Assembly: GCA_047621325.1 (NCBI GenBank) | Contig: JBLHLT010000003.1 | Coordinates: 1 to 64,000 of the forward strand | Length of the DNA: 64,000 nucleotides | Origin: Bermanella sp047621325 | Lineage (GTDB): Bacteria > Pseudomonadota > Gammaproteobacteria > Pseudomonadales > Oceanobacteraceae | Direction of reading: 5' to 3' | In this document: in pieces, positions 51,964-61,333 of the stretch | Position numbering within the stretch: the first letter of the stretch is position 1 | Layout: every line of letters begins with the position of its first letter | The notes under the pieces: model-generated | Told to the model about the DNA's origin: nothing | Seen by the model: only the letters and a program-made list of their open reading frames with translations | Database searches by the model: none | Made by a program: the position numbers and the translations under genes

Positions 51964-54639
51964 TTAATGATAAAGTGGGTCAAGTTTATCGGGTGAAATG
52001 CCAAATGTTTTCATGGCCGCTTTTAATTGTTTCGCTTCTACTTTTCCTTCTTTCATTAACGCGTATAAACTGGCAATCACGACAAAATAACGATTCACTT
52101 CAAAAAATTCTCGTAACTTTTCTCGGCTATCACTGCGACCAAAACCATCCGTGCCTAACGTCACATAAGTTTTATCTTTTGGCATGTAAGCACGCAACTG
52201 CTCACTGTATTGCTTCATGTAGTCGGTGGCACAAATCACAGGGCCTTGCGTGTCTTGCAAGCACTGTGTGACATATGGCACTTTCTCTTTATCGCCTGGG
52301 TGCAATAAATTTTCACGCTCAACCTTGCGGCCCTCACGGGTTAATTCATTAATACTGGTTGCACTCCATACGCTGGCCTGAATATTAAAATCTTTTTCAA
52401 GAATATCTTTAGCCGCGATCACTTCCCGCAAAATAGTACCGCTGCCTAACAGCTGGACGGTTAAATCGCCATCGGCCGCGTTTAATAATGGATACATGCC
52501 TTTTATGATGCCGCTTTCTGCACCTTGAGGCATCGCTGGGTGAACGTAGTTTTCATTCATGACCGTAATATAATAATAAACACGCTCATGCTCTTGATAC
52601 ATGCGACGCAAGCCATCTTGAATGATCACAGCCAATTCAAAGGCAAACGTCGGATCGTACGTCACACAATTAGGAATGGTGTTAGCCAAGATATGGCTAT
52701 GGCCGTCTTGATGCTGCAAGCCCTCACCATTGAGCGTGGTGCGTCCTGCGGTCGCGCCGATTAAAAAGCCTTGTGCTTGGCAATCACCCGCCGCCCAAGC
52801 TAAATCGCCGACACGCTGAAACCCAAACATGCTGTAAAAAATATAAAACGGCACCATGGCTTTATCATAAGTACTGTAAGACGTTGCCGCGGCTAACCAA
52901 GCACTAAACGCACCGGCTTCGTTAATACCTTCTTCTAAAATACGGCCTTCTTTTTCTTCTTTGTAATACATCATTTGACCAAAGTCGACGGGCTCATATT
53001 TTTGCCCTTCTGAGCTATAAATGCCCACCTGTCGAAATAAACCTTCCATACCAAATGTACGCGCTTCATCGGGCACAATCGGCACAACACGCTCACCCAT
53101 TGCTTTGTCTTTTACTAGTGCCGTTAAAATACGAACAAACGCCATGGTCGATGAAATAGCGCGATCGCTCGTTCCTTCTAATTGCGCTTTAAATGAATCG
53201 AGCGCGGGAACTGGCAATGGTGCGGTGTTTTCAGTGCGCACAGGTAAGTAACCACCCAATGTTTCACGGCGCTTACGCATGTAAACCATTTCGGGACTGT
53301 CTTCTGGTGGGCGGTAATACGGTACGTCTTTCAGGTCGTTATCATTTATTGGGATATCAAAACGATCTCGAAATCCTTTTAAACTTTCGATATCCAGTTT
53401 TTTCACGCCATGGGCTTCGTTTTTACCTTCTGCCGCATCACCCATACCGTAACCTTTAATGGTATGAGCCAAAATAACCGTAGGCTGACCTTTATGGCCA
53501 GCGGCTTGTCGATACGCGGCATACACCTTGTAAGGGTCATGGCCGCCACGGTTGAGGTTATAAACCTCTTCATCTTTCATGGACGCAACACGTGCTTTTA
53601 GCTCTGGGTATTTACCAAAGAAGTGTTCTCTGGTGTAAGCCCCGCCTTTTGCTTTGTAGTTTTGGAATTCACCATCAACCACTTCGTCCATACGTTTTTG
53701 CAATAAGCCGTCATTATCTTGCGCAAGCAGTGGGTCCCAGTGACGGCCCCACACCACTTTAATCACATTCCAACCCGCGCCGCGAAATGTTCGTTCTAAT
53801 TCTTGAATAATTTTGCCGTTGCCACGCACTGGGCCATCTAAACGCTGTAGATTGCAGTTGATCACAAAGATTAGGTTTTCTAATTTTTCACGCCCAGCGA
53901 GGTTAATCGCACCCAATGATTCTGGTTCATCACACTCGCCATCGCCCAAAAACGCCCAAACTTTACGGTCAAGTCGTGGCACAAGATTACGCGCAGAAAT
54001 ATAGCGCATAAAGTGCGCTTGATAGATGGCTTGCAGTGGGCCTAAACCCATAGAAACCGTTGGAAACTGCCAATAATTAGGCATTAAACGTGGGTGCGGG
54101 TATGAGCTTAGTCCCTCGCCGTCTACTTCACGGCGAAAGTTTTCCAGTTGTTTTTTCTCTAACCGACCTTCAAGAAAACTCCGTGCATAGATACCCGGTG
54201 AAATATGACCTTGGTAATAAATTAAATCCCCTAGTGGGCATTTTTCACTGGTTTTATTAGGTGCGCGGAAAAAATAGTTAAAGCCCACATCATATAAGGT
54301 GGCGCTTGAGGCAAAACTGGAAATATGACCACCAAGATCATCACCGCTTTGGTTGGCACGCACCACCATGGCCAACGCATTCCAGCGTATTAATGATCGA
54401 ATGCGGCGCTCTAGGAATAAATCCCCCGGCATTTTCACTTCTTCACTCACCGGAATGGTGTTGCGATAAGGGGTCACGAATGAATACGGTAACGGCAGGC
54501 CGTTACGGGTCGCGCGCTCTGAGAGCCTTTCTAGAATATAACGGGCGCGCTCAATGCCCACTTCACGAATCACACTATCAATTGAATCAAGCCACTCTTT
54601 GGTTTCGACGGGGTCCTGATCTTGCTCAAAGGAATCCAT
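51964..54639 (-). CDS. aceE: Pyruvate dehydrogenase E1 component
   Basis: 891 residues, homodimeric E1 type. It decarboxylates pyruvate with thiamine diphosphate and transfers the acetyl group to lipoyl-AceF. Recognisable: 'YFFRAPNKTSEKCPLGDLIYYQGHISPGIYARSF', 'MGLGPLQAIYQARFM'-like segment, the ThDP motif 'GDGECDEPESLGAINLAGREKLENLIFVINCNLQRLDGPV' in parts, and 'GRTTLNGEGLQHQDGHS'. First gene of the aceE-aceF operon. The third component (lpd) is not nearby. Confidence 0.97.
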   Translation of the reverse strand: MDSFEQDQDPVETKEWLDSIDSVIREVGIERARYILERLSERATRNGLPLPYSFVTPYRNTIPVSEEVKMPGDLFLERRIRSLIRWNALAMVVRANQSGDDLGGHISSFASSATLYDVGFNYFFRAPNKTSEKCPLGDLIYYQGHISPGIYARSFLEGRLEKKQLENFRREVDGEGLSSYPHPRLMPNYWQFPTVSMGLGPLQAIYQAHFMRYISARNLVPRLDRKVWAFLGDGECDEPESLGAINLAGREKLENLIFVINCNLQRLDGPVRGNGKIIQELERTFRGAGWNVIKVVWGRHWDPLLAQDNDGLLQKRMDEVVDGEFQNYKAKGGAYTREHFFGKYPELKARVASMKDEEVYNLNRGGHDPYKVYAAYRQAAGHKGQPTVILAHTIKGYGMGDAAEGKNEAHGVKKLDIESLKGFRDRFDIPINDNDLKDVPYYRPPEDSPEMVYMRKRRETLGGYLPVRTENTAPLPVPALDSFKAQLEGTSDRAISSTMAFVRILTALVKDKAMGERVVPIVPDEARTFGMEGLFRQVGIYSSEGQKYEPVDFGQMMYYKEEKEGRILEEGINEAGAFSAWLAAATSYSTYDKAMVPFYIFYSMFGFQRVGDLAWAAGDCQAQGFLIGATAGRTTLNGEGLQHQDGHSHILANTIPNCVTYDPTFAFELAVIIQDGLRRMYQEHERVYYYITVMNENYVHPAMPQGAESGIIKGMYPLLNAADGDLTVQLLGSGTILREVIAAKDILEKDFNIQASVWSATSINELTREGRKVERENLLHPGDKEKVPYVTQCLQDTQGPVICATDYMKQYSEQLRAYMPKDKTYVTLGTDGFGRSDSREKLREFFEVNRYFVVIASLYALMKEGKVEAKQLKAAMKTFGISPDKLDPLYH

Positions 54640-54902
54640 TGTTCATCCTTGCCTATGGTCAGTAAATAAAGAAGTATTAAAAGAGTATAGACAAGGATTC
54701 TATGTAGCTTGCCAAATCACAGCAAGGCAAAACACGCCAGTATGTAATTTTTTTACAAGAAAAGAGGAATGCACTAAAACCATTACAATAAATGGGATTT
54801 AGTGCTAAAAATGAGAGCTTATCACTAGGAACTTACGACTTAAATCAACGCGATACGTAAACAGACTATGAATTTTTGTAGTTTTACTACAAACCCATCA
54901 CA

Positions 54903-55493
54903 CTAACCATGCTTTAATAATTGATAATAATACGGCTCGCCATGATTCACTCCGATTTGAGTCATAGAGGCAAATGGCACGTCTATTCGATTTATATTTG
55001 GGTAAGGCAAGCCTAAAATTTCTTTTAGCAGCATACGAATCACGCCGCCATGGCAAATGATCAACTGCCGCTCATCTTGGCGTGACAAACAACCAAACCA
55101 ATCTTTAAGCACCCGCGCTTCAAAATTGAGCACGCTTTCGCCTTCTGGTGACGCAAAGTGCATAGGGTCATCCCACAACCCTTTAATACGCTCAAAGTCA
55201 TTGGCAAACACTTGATCCATGGGTTGATTTTCCCACACACCAAAATCAAATTCACGAAAGCCATCCGCTTGTAGTAATTCAATCTTGAGCTCATCCGCAA
55301 GGGATTGCGCAAATGACCAACAACGGGACAGGGGGCTGGCGATAATGACATCCCATGTTTGACCCTGTACAGATTCTTGCATTTGTGACCAACCCAATTC
55401 GGTTAATGGGTGATCGGTGCGCCCACGAAAAACATTACCGCCTTCTGGCTCGCCATGGCGTAATAAATCAATGGTTTTTCTAGGCGCTGTCAT
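54903..55493 (-). CDS. cobC: Alpha-ribazole phosphatase (histidine phosphatase family)
   Basis: 196 residues from the ATG at 55493, which has GGGGGA 6 bases upstream; an in-frame start at 55511 lies inside cobT. The phosphatase motif L-L-R-H-G-E-P appears near residues 10-16, the second histidine in 'IICHGGVIRMLL'. It removes phosphate from alpha-ribazole 5'-phosphate (or from cobalamin-phosphate) in nucleotide-loop assembly. Its ATG follows the cobT TAA by one base, so translation is coupled. Last gene of cobU-cobT-cobC. Confidence 0.9.
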   Translation of the reverse strand: MTAPRKTIDLLRHGEPEGGNVFRGRTDHPLTELGWSQMQESVQGQTWDVIIASPLSRCWSFAQSLADELKIELLQADGFREFDFGVWENQPMDQVFANDFERIKGLWDDPMHFASPEGESVLNFEARVLKDWFGCLSRQDERQLIICHGGVIRMLLKEILGLPYPNINRIDVPFASMTQIGVNHGEPYYYQLLKHG

Positions 55494-55494
55494 A

Positions 55495-56538
55495 TTATTC
55501 CCCCGCCTCACTCACGCCAGCCTGACCAAACGTAGCCATCTCATTATGCAACGCCACTGCACTTTGCATCAGGCTCACCACAACCGCAGCACCACTGCCC
55601 TCACCTAAACGCATGCCAATGTTTAACAAAGGACTGGCACCTAAAGCCGCCAGCACTTTTTGATGGCCCGGCTCAAAACTTTGATGACTGTAAAACAACC
55701 AAGGCGCAATACTAGGATTAATGGCCTGCGCCATCAGCGCCGCGGCGCTACTGATAAAACCGTCCACTAACACCGGCACACCCATTTGCGCACAACCGAT
55801 ATAAGCACCCACCAAGCCTGCGATTTCAAATCCACCTAGGCACTGCAACTGCGCCAAAGGGGTTTGCGCATTATGCAGGGCAATGGCGTCTTCTATAATT
55901 TGCGCTTTCATAGGCAGCTTATCTTCACTTAAACCGGTACCCGGTCCAACCAACTCAGCCGCTGGCAATTTCAAATAAGCCGCCGCCAATGCACTGGCCG
56001 ATGTTGTGTTAGCAATGCCCATTTCGCCACCAATAAACAAATCACAAGCACTGTCTTTTGCTCGATTGGCCGCGGCCATTCCTTCCGCCAATGCTTCTTC
56101 AAGTTGCGCCAATGTCATGGCTGGTACTTGCGAGAAATCTTGCGTGCCGGCGGCAATGCGCGCATCAATAATTTGAGTATGAGGTGCCACCTCAAATACG
56201 GTTCCTAAATTCACCACTTCAAATTGCGCCTTTAACTGGCGAGCCAATACTGAAATAGCCGCGCCACCTTGGGCAAAGTTTTTCACCATTTCTGTGGTGA
56301 CGGCTTGCGGGAACGCAGAAACACCTTGGTTAGCAATACCGTGATCACCGGCAAAGATACTAATAAAGATATTATTTAATTCAGGGTGCAGCTGTCCTTG
56401 GCACCCTGCTAAACGCGTTGCCACTTGCTCTAATTGCCCAAGTGCACCAGGTGGCTTGGTGAGTGTTAGCTGATACTGCTGCGCTTGTTGCTCGACATTA
56501 TTTTGAATACTGGCCGCACTGTTTAAATACCAAGACAT
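55495..56538 (-). CDS. cobT: Nicotinate-nucleotide--dimethylbenzimidazole phosphoribosyltransferase
   Basis: 347 residues. It makes alpha-ribazole 5'-phosphate from nicotinate mononucleotide and dimethylbenzimidazole. Family segments: 'LTKPPGALGQLEQVATRLA', 'FAGDHGIANQGVSAFPQAVTTEMVKNFAQGGAAI', 'GEMGIANTTSASALAA', 'GPGTGL' and 'HQSFEPGHQKVLAALGASPLLNIGMRLGEGSGAAVVV', with the catalytic glutamate in the last. The gap to cobU is 37 bases. Confidence 0.96.
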   Translation of the reverse strand: MSWYLNSAASIQNNVEQQAQQYQLTLTKPPGALGQLEQVATRLAGCQGQLHPELNNIFISIFAGDHGIANQGVSAFPQAVTTEMVKNFAQGGAAISVLARQLKAQFEVVNLGTVFEVAPHTQIIDARIAAGTQDFSQVPAMTLAQLEEALAEGMAAANRAKDSACDLFIGGEMGIANTTSASALAAAYLKLPAAELVGPGTGLSEDKLPMKAQIIEDAIALHNAQTPLAQLQCLGGFEIAGLVGAYIGCAQMGVPVLVDGFISSAAALMAQAINPSIAPWLFYSHQSFEPGHQKVLAALGASPLLNIGMRLGEGSGAAVVVSLMQSAVALHNEMATFGQAGVSEAGE

Positions 56539-56575
56539 GTTACATCCTTAAAAATACACATTATAAAAATCACTG

Positions 56576-57109
56576 TTATGAATCAGACTTTACAACCATG
56601 GGTATGCCCGCCACCATCAGCGTGACATTATCTGCTTGCTTGGCGATCTGCTGATGCAAACGCCCAAGGTTATCCACATAACGTCGAGATAACTCTCCCA
56701 TGGGTACCACGCCCATGGTGATTTCATTTGAAACTAAAATAACTAAGCCTTTAGCGTGTTTTAATGCCGCTAACACGGCATCAACCGCCTCCGTTAAATC
56801 AAGCTCGTGATGCATCACGTTCATTAACCACAAAGTGAGACAATCAACTAACACCACTGAATCTGGCTCGCTATGCTGGGTAATGACATCGGCTAACGCC
56901 AAGGGTTCTTCAATGGTTAGCCAGTGGCTAGGTCGATCTAGTTGATGCTGGGTAATTCGTTCATTCATTTCGCCATCAAGCGCTTGCGCTGTCGCCACAT
57001 ACGTCACATTGCAACCAGCTTGCTTCGCTAAAGACTCTCCATAACCACTCTTACCAGAACGAGCGCCACCTAGAATCAAATGCACTAAAGATTGGGTTAT
57101 TATCGCCAT
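56576..57109 (-). CDS. cobU: Adenosylcobinamide kinase / guanylyltransferase
   Basis: 177 residues, bifunctional. The P-loop G-G-A-R-S-G-K-S is near residues 14-21, followed by 'VTYVATAQALDGEMNERITQHQLDRPSHW', which carries the guanylylated histidine, and 'VDCLTLWLMNV', 'SNEITMGVVPMGELSRRYVDNLGRLHQQIA'. It phosphorylates adenosylcobinamide and then attaches GMP; the product is used by CobS. First gene of the cobU-cobT-cobC operon. No cobalamin riboswitch fits in the 62 bases upstream. Confidence 0.95.
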   Translation of the reverse strand: MAIITQSLVHLILGGARSGKSGYGESLAKQAGCNVTYVATAQALDGEMNERITQHQLDRPSHWLTIEEPLALADVITQHSEPDSVVLVDCLTLWLMNVMHHELDLTEAVDAVLAALKHAKGLVILVSNEITMGVVPMGELSRRYVDNLGRLHQQIAKQADNVTLMVAGIPMVVKSDS

Positions 57110-57171
57110 GTTTTTGTCATTATGTGTGAAAGGGCTAATCTTATAAGGTATGAACAGAAGGGGCCAGTCAG

Positions 57172-57507
57172 ATGAAAGATCAACGTCAATTTACCCGTAA
57201 ATCGTTGCATTGCATGGTATCGGTTTTTAATGAGGAAGGTGCCGCCCTAGGCAACCTTGTGGATTACTCCGATACAGGTGTCATGGTGGCCAGCTACCAA
57301 GCCATCGACATTGATAAAACCATTGAGTGCACCATGGTCGATTTACCCAATAACATTGGCCGCAAACGCACAGGCAAGATCACCTTACTAAGTGTCTGGA
57401 GTGATCAATTCACCACCACGTTTTTTGGCAGTGGCTTTAAACTGATTAGTGCAGATGAAGAAGCAAAAATTATGTTTGCGAGTTATGATGTTGCGCAAGA
57501 AGAGTAA
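57172..57507 (+). CDS. PilZ domain protein
   Basis: 111 residues, a single PilZ domain. The cyclic-di-GMP-binding R-x3-R is at residues 5-9 (RQFTR) and the second motif D-Y-S-D-T-G at about 41-46 (family D/N-x-S-x2-G). Both are intact, so binding is expected. It is divergent from cobU and followed 23 bases later by the ROK kinase gene, without an obvious functional link. It may connect to the type IV pilus genes or to another c-di-GMP output. Confidence 0.85.
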   Translation: MKDQRQFTRKSLHCMVSVFNEEGAALGNLVDYSDTGVMVASYQAIDIDKTIECTMVDLPNNIGRKRTGKITLLSVWSDQFTTTFFGSGFKLISADEEAKIMFASYDVAQEE

Positions 57508-57530
57508 CTTGCGACCCAACACTAGCACCT

Positions 57531-58463
57531 ATGACCATAACCTCCCCTCCTGTTTTGCTGGGCATCGACCTTGGCGGCACTAAAATTGAAATCATTGCAT
57601 TAGATACAAAAGGTCAAAGCCTTTATCGCACCCGTACTCACACACCTAAACACGACAACCCTAGCCAGCAATACGATTTAATCATTCAGCAAATAGCACA
57701 ATTAGTATCAGACTGCGAAGCTACAATTAATGTTCGTAATTGCCCTATCGGCATTGGTATTCCTGGCAGCGAATCCCTTGCCACCGGTTTAATAAAAAAC
57801 GCCAACACCACCTGCTTAATTGGCAGACCTTTTCGGCAAGACCTATCACACCATTTACAGCGCCCCATTAAATTAGAAAACGACGCCAACTGCTTTGCAT
57901 TAAGCGAAGCCGTTGATGGCGCGGGGGCACATCACACCAGCGTGTTTGCGGTCATATTAGGAACGGGCGTGGGTGGCGGCTGGGTCATTAACAATCAACT
58001 TATCGTTGGCCCAAACCATATTTGTGGCGAGTGGGGGCATAACCCGCTGCCTTGGCCCAATACAAACGATGAACCCAAACAAACGTGTTATTGCGGTAAA
58101 ACGGGGTGCATTGAAACCTACCTATCCGGCCCAGGTATGCGCCAACAAGCCGCCCTGCAATTTGAATTAAACATGAGCAGCCATGACATAATGGCGCAAC
58201 GCAGCACCCACCCAAGCGCGCAAAAAAGTTATGACAACTACATTCACAGGCTGGCAAAGAGCCTTGCAAGTGTGATTAATATCATGGACCCAGAGATTAT
58301 TGTGTTAGGCGGAGGCCTATCCAACATTGATAGCTTATACAGCGATGTACCCAATATATGGGGAGAATACGTTTTCAGTGATGAGGTAAAAACAAAGTTA
58401 GTTAAAAATCAGTATGGCGACTCCAGCGGGGTACGCGGAGCCGCTTGGCTCAATCGTGCTTAA
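57531..58463 (+). CDS. ROK family sugar kinase (N-acetylglucosamine kinase-like)
   Basis: 310 residues. The ATP-binding D-L-G-G-T-K-I-E is near residues 13-20, with 'GIGIPGS', 'NDANCFALSEAVDGAGA' and 'ILGTGVGGGWVIN', then the ROK zinc site 'EWGHNPLPW...CYCGKTGCIETYLSGPG'. The glutamate/histidine arrangement and 'EWGHNPLPWP' fit NagK or fructokinase-type ROK enzymes. Convergent with ampE, overlapping it by 4 bases; with AmpD and AmpE next door, phosphorylation of recycled GlcNAc is a reasonable inference. Confidence 0.85.
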   Translation: MTITSPPVLLGIDLGGTKIEIIALDTKGQSLYRTRTHTPKHDNPSQQYDLIIQQIAQLVSDCEATINVRNCPIGIGIPGSESLATGLIKNANTTCLIGRPFRQDLSHHLQRPIKLENDANCFALSEAVDGAGAHHTSVFAVILGTGVGGGWVINNQLIVGPNHICGEWGHNPLPWPNTNDEPKQTCYCGKTGCIETYLSGPGMRQQAALQFELNMSSHDIMAQRSTHPSAQKSYDNYIHRLAKSLASVINIMDPEIIVLGGGLSNIDSLYSDVPNIWGEYVFSDEVKTKLVKNQYGDSSGVRGAAWLNRA

Positions 58464-59305
58464 AAACCGGCAAAAACGGTTAAACACGCCACAACCAACA
58501 ACCAAATAACGGCGCAGCGCTGCATTAAATCATTGCTTTCTTCTAACTCGGTCACCGCCTTGGTGCAATCGAAACTGTCATCTGTGCGCTCATCATGCTT
58601 AAACATGGTTTCGTGTAACACACTTTGACTTGAGCGCTCAAAATCCAACATAAACCGGCTGGCCGTAGCAAAACTTTGCACAAAATCGCCCGCTAACGCA
58701 ATGGTAACGGCCAACAACCGCACCGGCGCCCAAGCCAGTGCATGCAATAAACTTCTTACCCATAACGCTTTAGATTGGGTATAAAACCAAAATGTGAGCA
58801 AACACAATAATGCACCACTCACACCCGCCACCAAGAACCAAAACGCAAACACAAAAAAGCGCTTAAACCAAGCCATGACAATTGCCTCTTGCACACTTTG
58901 GTGTAATTGCAACGGCGACTGACTTTGAGCTTGCTCTTCAACACTCAAAAACGCCTGAGCACAGTGGTATGCGGCTTGGTAATCTTGACGACCCCAGCAA
59001 CCCTTATAATCTTTAAAACGAGAGCTAAAATCATCCCGCCCAAGGATATACAAAAACAACAACACCTGAATCACGATGGAGATCACACTCCCCGTAACAC
59101 CATGCAAGCGAGACAAGCCAAACGCAATCGCCAAACAAGGTAGACCAACCAACACAACGTAAGTGAGTACTTGCGCTTTAATACTCATTTGCTCTAATTT
59201 AAAGGGCTTAAGCAAGCGAAGATACCATGCGTTATTACGCTGATAGCCCTGCTGTTTTGTTTGACGCTGCAACAAAACCGTAAACAGCAACACAATAAAC
59301 TTCAT
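58460..59305 (-). CDS. ampE: Regulatory signalling modulator AmpE
   Basis: 281 residues with three to four membrane helices. 'MKFIVLLFTVLLQR' at the N-terminus, 'LLFLYILGRDDF', 'YQAAYHCAQAFL', and 'SKALWVRSLLHALAWAPVRLLAVTIALAGDFVQSF' are typical of AmpE. AmpE is a membrane protein of the ampDE operon linked to beta-lactamase regulation; its biochemistry is unclear. Its start overlaps the ampD stop by 4 bases. Confidence 0.92.
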   Translation of the reverse strand: MKFIVLLFTVLLQRQTKQQGYQRNNAWYLRLLKPFKLEQMSIKAQVLTYVVLVGLPCLAIAFGLSRLHGVTGSVISIVIQVLLFLYILGRDDFSSRFKDYKGCWGRQDYQAAYHCAQAFLSVEEQAQSQSPLQLHQSVQEAIVMAWFKRFFVFAFWFLVAGVSGALLCLLTFWFYTQSKALWVRSLLHALAWAPVRLLAVTIALAGDFVQSFATASRFMLDFERSSQSVLHETMFKHDERTDDSFDCTKAVTELEESNDLMQRCAVIWLLVVACLTVFAGF

Positions 59306-59853
59306 GAATGATCTTCTTTAATCAGTTGTTTAAAATAAGGCCAATCGAAACTTGGCCCTGGGTCTGTTTTGCGCCCTGGGGCGATATGGTCGTGGCCGAC
59401 AATTCGCTCAGCGGTAATATCAGGATAATGCAGACGCAAACAATCTGTTACTTCTGCCAACCTTTTATACTGTTGCTGAGTATAGGGCACATCATCCGCC
59501 CCTTCTAACTCAATACCAATGGAGAAATCATTGCAGTTTGTTTGGCCTTCAAACTCACTCACACCCGCATGCCAAGCACGCTCATTAAAAGGGACAAATT
59601 GAATCATCTCACCATCGCGCCTAATTAATAAGTGAGCACTTACCTGTAAGTCTTTTATTTCATCGAAATAAGGGTGGACCGTGCAATCGAGCTGATTACA
59701 AAAGAAGTCTTCAATATAAGAGCCACCAAACTGATTCGGCGGCAAACTGATGCTATGCACCACCAGCATAGAAATAGCCTCAATCGGCCTTTGGTTATAA
59801 TTAGGCGAAGGCTGCCAGCGGGCGGTTATTAACTTATGATCTTCAATCTTCAC
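59302..59853 (-). CDS. ampD: 1,6-anhydro-N-acetylmuramyl-L-alanine amidase AmpD
   Basis: 183 residues. A cytoplasmic zinc amidase that cuts the peptide from anhydroMurNAc during cell-wall recycling. Zinc ligands are visible: His in 'MLVVHSISLP' (about 33), and 'IVGHDHIAPGRKTDPGPSFDW' (His and Asp near 154-164). 'AWHAGVSEFEGQTNCNDFSIGIELEG' is a family segment. First gene of ampD-ampE, divergent from nadC, as in Pseudomonas. Confidence 0.97.
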   Translation of the reverse strand: MKIEDHKLITARWQPSPNYNQRPIEAISMLVVHSISLPPNQFGGSYIEDFFCNQLDCTVHPYFDEIKDLQVSAHLLIRRDGEMIQFVPFNERAWHAGVSEFEGQTNCNDFSIGIELEGADDVPYTQQQYKRLAEVTDCLRLHYPDITAERIVGHDHIAPGRKTDPGPSFDWPYFKQLIKEDHS

Positions 59854-60154
59854 TATTGCTTTGCCACCAAAATGAAGCGCTAAGCATTGATGAATTCGAT
59901 CAATTTAGCAAGACATCCGCCAGTACGACTCTTCATTGCCCCACTACTATATGCGCAATAAGTGCACTGAGCCGTTATTCAGTATAAAATCCCCTTCTTT
60001 TTGTAACGGCTAGGGTGTTCGCAGAATACCCAACCGCCTTGGCTACAGTCCCTATTAAGTCGTCACGGGGCTAAACCTAAAATTGTGACAGGCTTGTGCC
60101 GTAAATAATTAGCAAGCTAGCTTTATAACCCTAATTCGTGAAAAGTAGTAAACC
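59854..60154. other. Divergent promoter region ampD/nadC
   Basis: 301 bases with no gene. It must hold the promoters of ampD (minus) and nadC (plus). No clear operator palindrome, riboswitch or terminator was recognised. Confidence 0.5.
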
Positions 60155-60997
60155 ATGAACCTAACACTCAAGCAGATTCAAGCCGACATCACACAAGGCG
60201 TACAACTCGCACTGGCTGAAGACATTGGTTCTGGCGACATTACCGCCCTATTAATTCCAGCTGAAAAACAAAGCCACGCTCGTATCATCAGCCGCGACAA
60301 TGCCACCATCGCAGGCTGCGCATGGGTCGATGAAGTATTTCAGCAGCTCGATAAACAAGTCGACATCATCTGGCATGTAAAAGACGGCCAACACGTTAAC
60401 GCCAACGACACCTTATTCGAATTAAAAGGCCCATCGCGCAGCTTATTAACAGGTGAACGCACGGCCCTTAATTTTTTACAAACCCTATCAGCGGTTGCCA
60501 CCAAGTGTTTTCACTACAGCCAGCAAGTGAATCACACCCAAGTAAAGTTATTAGACACACGTAAAACCATACCCGGTATGCGCAACGCCCTTAAATATGC
60601 CGTGACCCAAGGCGGCTGCTTTAACCACCGCATTGGTTTATATGATGCGTTTTTGATCAAAGAAAATCACATCAATGCCTGCGGCTCCATAGAACAAGCC
60701 ATATCACAAGCCAAACTCATTGCACCCGGCAAACCCATTGAAGTCGAAGTTGAAAGCTTTGATGAATTAAACCAAGCCCTAGACGCCGGCGCCGACATAA
60801 TCATGCTGGATAACTTCTCAATCGCCGAAACCAAACAAGCGGTCGAACACGCAAACGGTAACGCTAAATTAGAAGCCAGTGGCAATATCACTGACACCAC
60901 GTTAGTCAGCATTGCCGAAACAGGAGTAGATTATATTTCGATCGGCACATTGACCAAAGATATTAAAGCCGTAGATTTATCCATGCGTATGGTTTGA
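60155..60997 (+). CDS. nadC: Nicotinate-nucleotide diphosphorylase (quinolinate phosphoribosyltransferase)
   Basis: 280 residues. It converts quinolinate and PRPP to nicotinate mononucleotide in NAD synthesis. 'LAEDIGSGDITALLIP' near the N-terminus, 'GERTALNFLQTLSAVAT', 'DTRKTIPGMRNALKYAVTQGGCFNHRIGLYDAFLIKENHI' in segments and 'EVEVESFDELNQALDAGADIIMLDNF' are family hallmarks. Its product is also the substrate of CobT. A terminator follows. Confidence 0.97.
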   Translation: MNLTLKQIQADITQGVQLALAEDIGSGDITALLIPAEKQSHARIISRDNATIAGCAWVDEVFQQLDKQVDIIWHVKDGQHVNANDTLFELKGPSRSLLTGERTALNFLQTLSAVATKCFHYSQQVNHTQVKLLDTRKTIPGMRNALKYAVTQGGCFNHRIGLYDAFLIKENHINACGSIEQAISQAKLIAPGKPIEVEVESFDELNQALDAGADIIMLDNFSIAETKQAVEHANGNAKLEASGNITDTTLVSIAETGVDYISIGTLTKDIKAVDLSMRMV

Positions 60998-61020
60998 AGT
61001 AAAAACCAAAACCATTTAAT

Positions 61021-61044
61021 AAGGTCGCATTAGCGGCCTTTTTT
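61021..61044 (+). terminator. Intrinsic terminator of nadC
   Basis: AAGGTCGC (61021-61028), ATTA loop, GCGGCCTT (61033-61040, one G-U pair), then TTTT. Confidence 0.8.
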
Positions 61045-61081
61045 GTATTCAGACAAACAAGGTGGCACATGTCGTCCTTAC

Positions 61082-61098
61082 GTGACAAATTTTGTCAC
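61082..61098. promoter_or_regulatory. 17-base palindrome upstream of pilA, possible PilR site
   Basis: GTGACAAA-T-TTTGTCAC, a perfect palindrome about 150 bases upstream of the sigma-54 promoter of pilA. Its half-site contains TGTC, the core of known PilR sites. The distance suits an enhancer site bound by a sigma-54 activator. Identity of the binding protein is inferred. Confidence 0.5.
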
Positions 61099-61232
61099 CC
61101 CTAAAATCGCCACACTGTATGTTTTACAAACAATAGTGACAAAGCGCACATTCCATGAACAATTCATTGATGAATTTGCGACTATGCAGTCTTTATTTTG
61201 ACATGAAAATCAGGAATACTGTCCGCCATCAG

Positions 61233-61250
61233 TTGGCACAAGACCTGCTG
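61233..61250 (+). promoter_or_regulatory. Sigma-54 promoter of pilA
   Basis: TTGGCAC-AAGAC-CTGCT: the -24 GG and -12 GC are separated by the required 10 bases. It lies about 84 bases upstream of the pilA ATG. Major pilin genes of related bacteria are transcribed by sigma-54 with the PilS-PilR two-component system. Confidence 0.85.
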
Positions 61251-61333
61251 TAGTAAAACTAATAATAAAGCTGGTTTCACAGCTACGTTATAAAACAAAC
61301 TAATAAATAATAAATTAAGTGGAGCGGTCTACT

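Noticed and set aside
54306..54665. 119-codon frame opposite the start of aceE
   Set aside because: Antisense shadow of a highly conserved gene without start signals.
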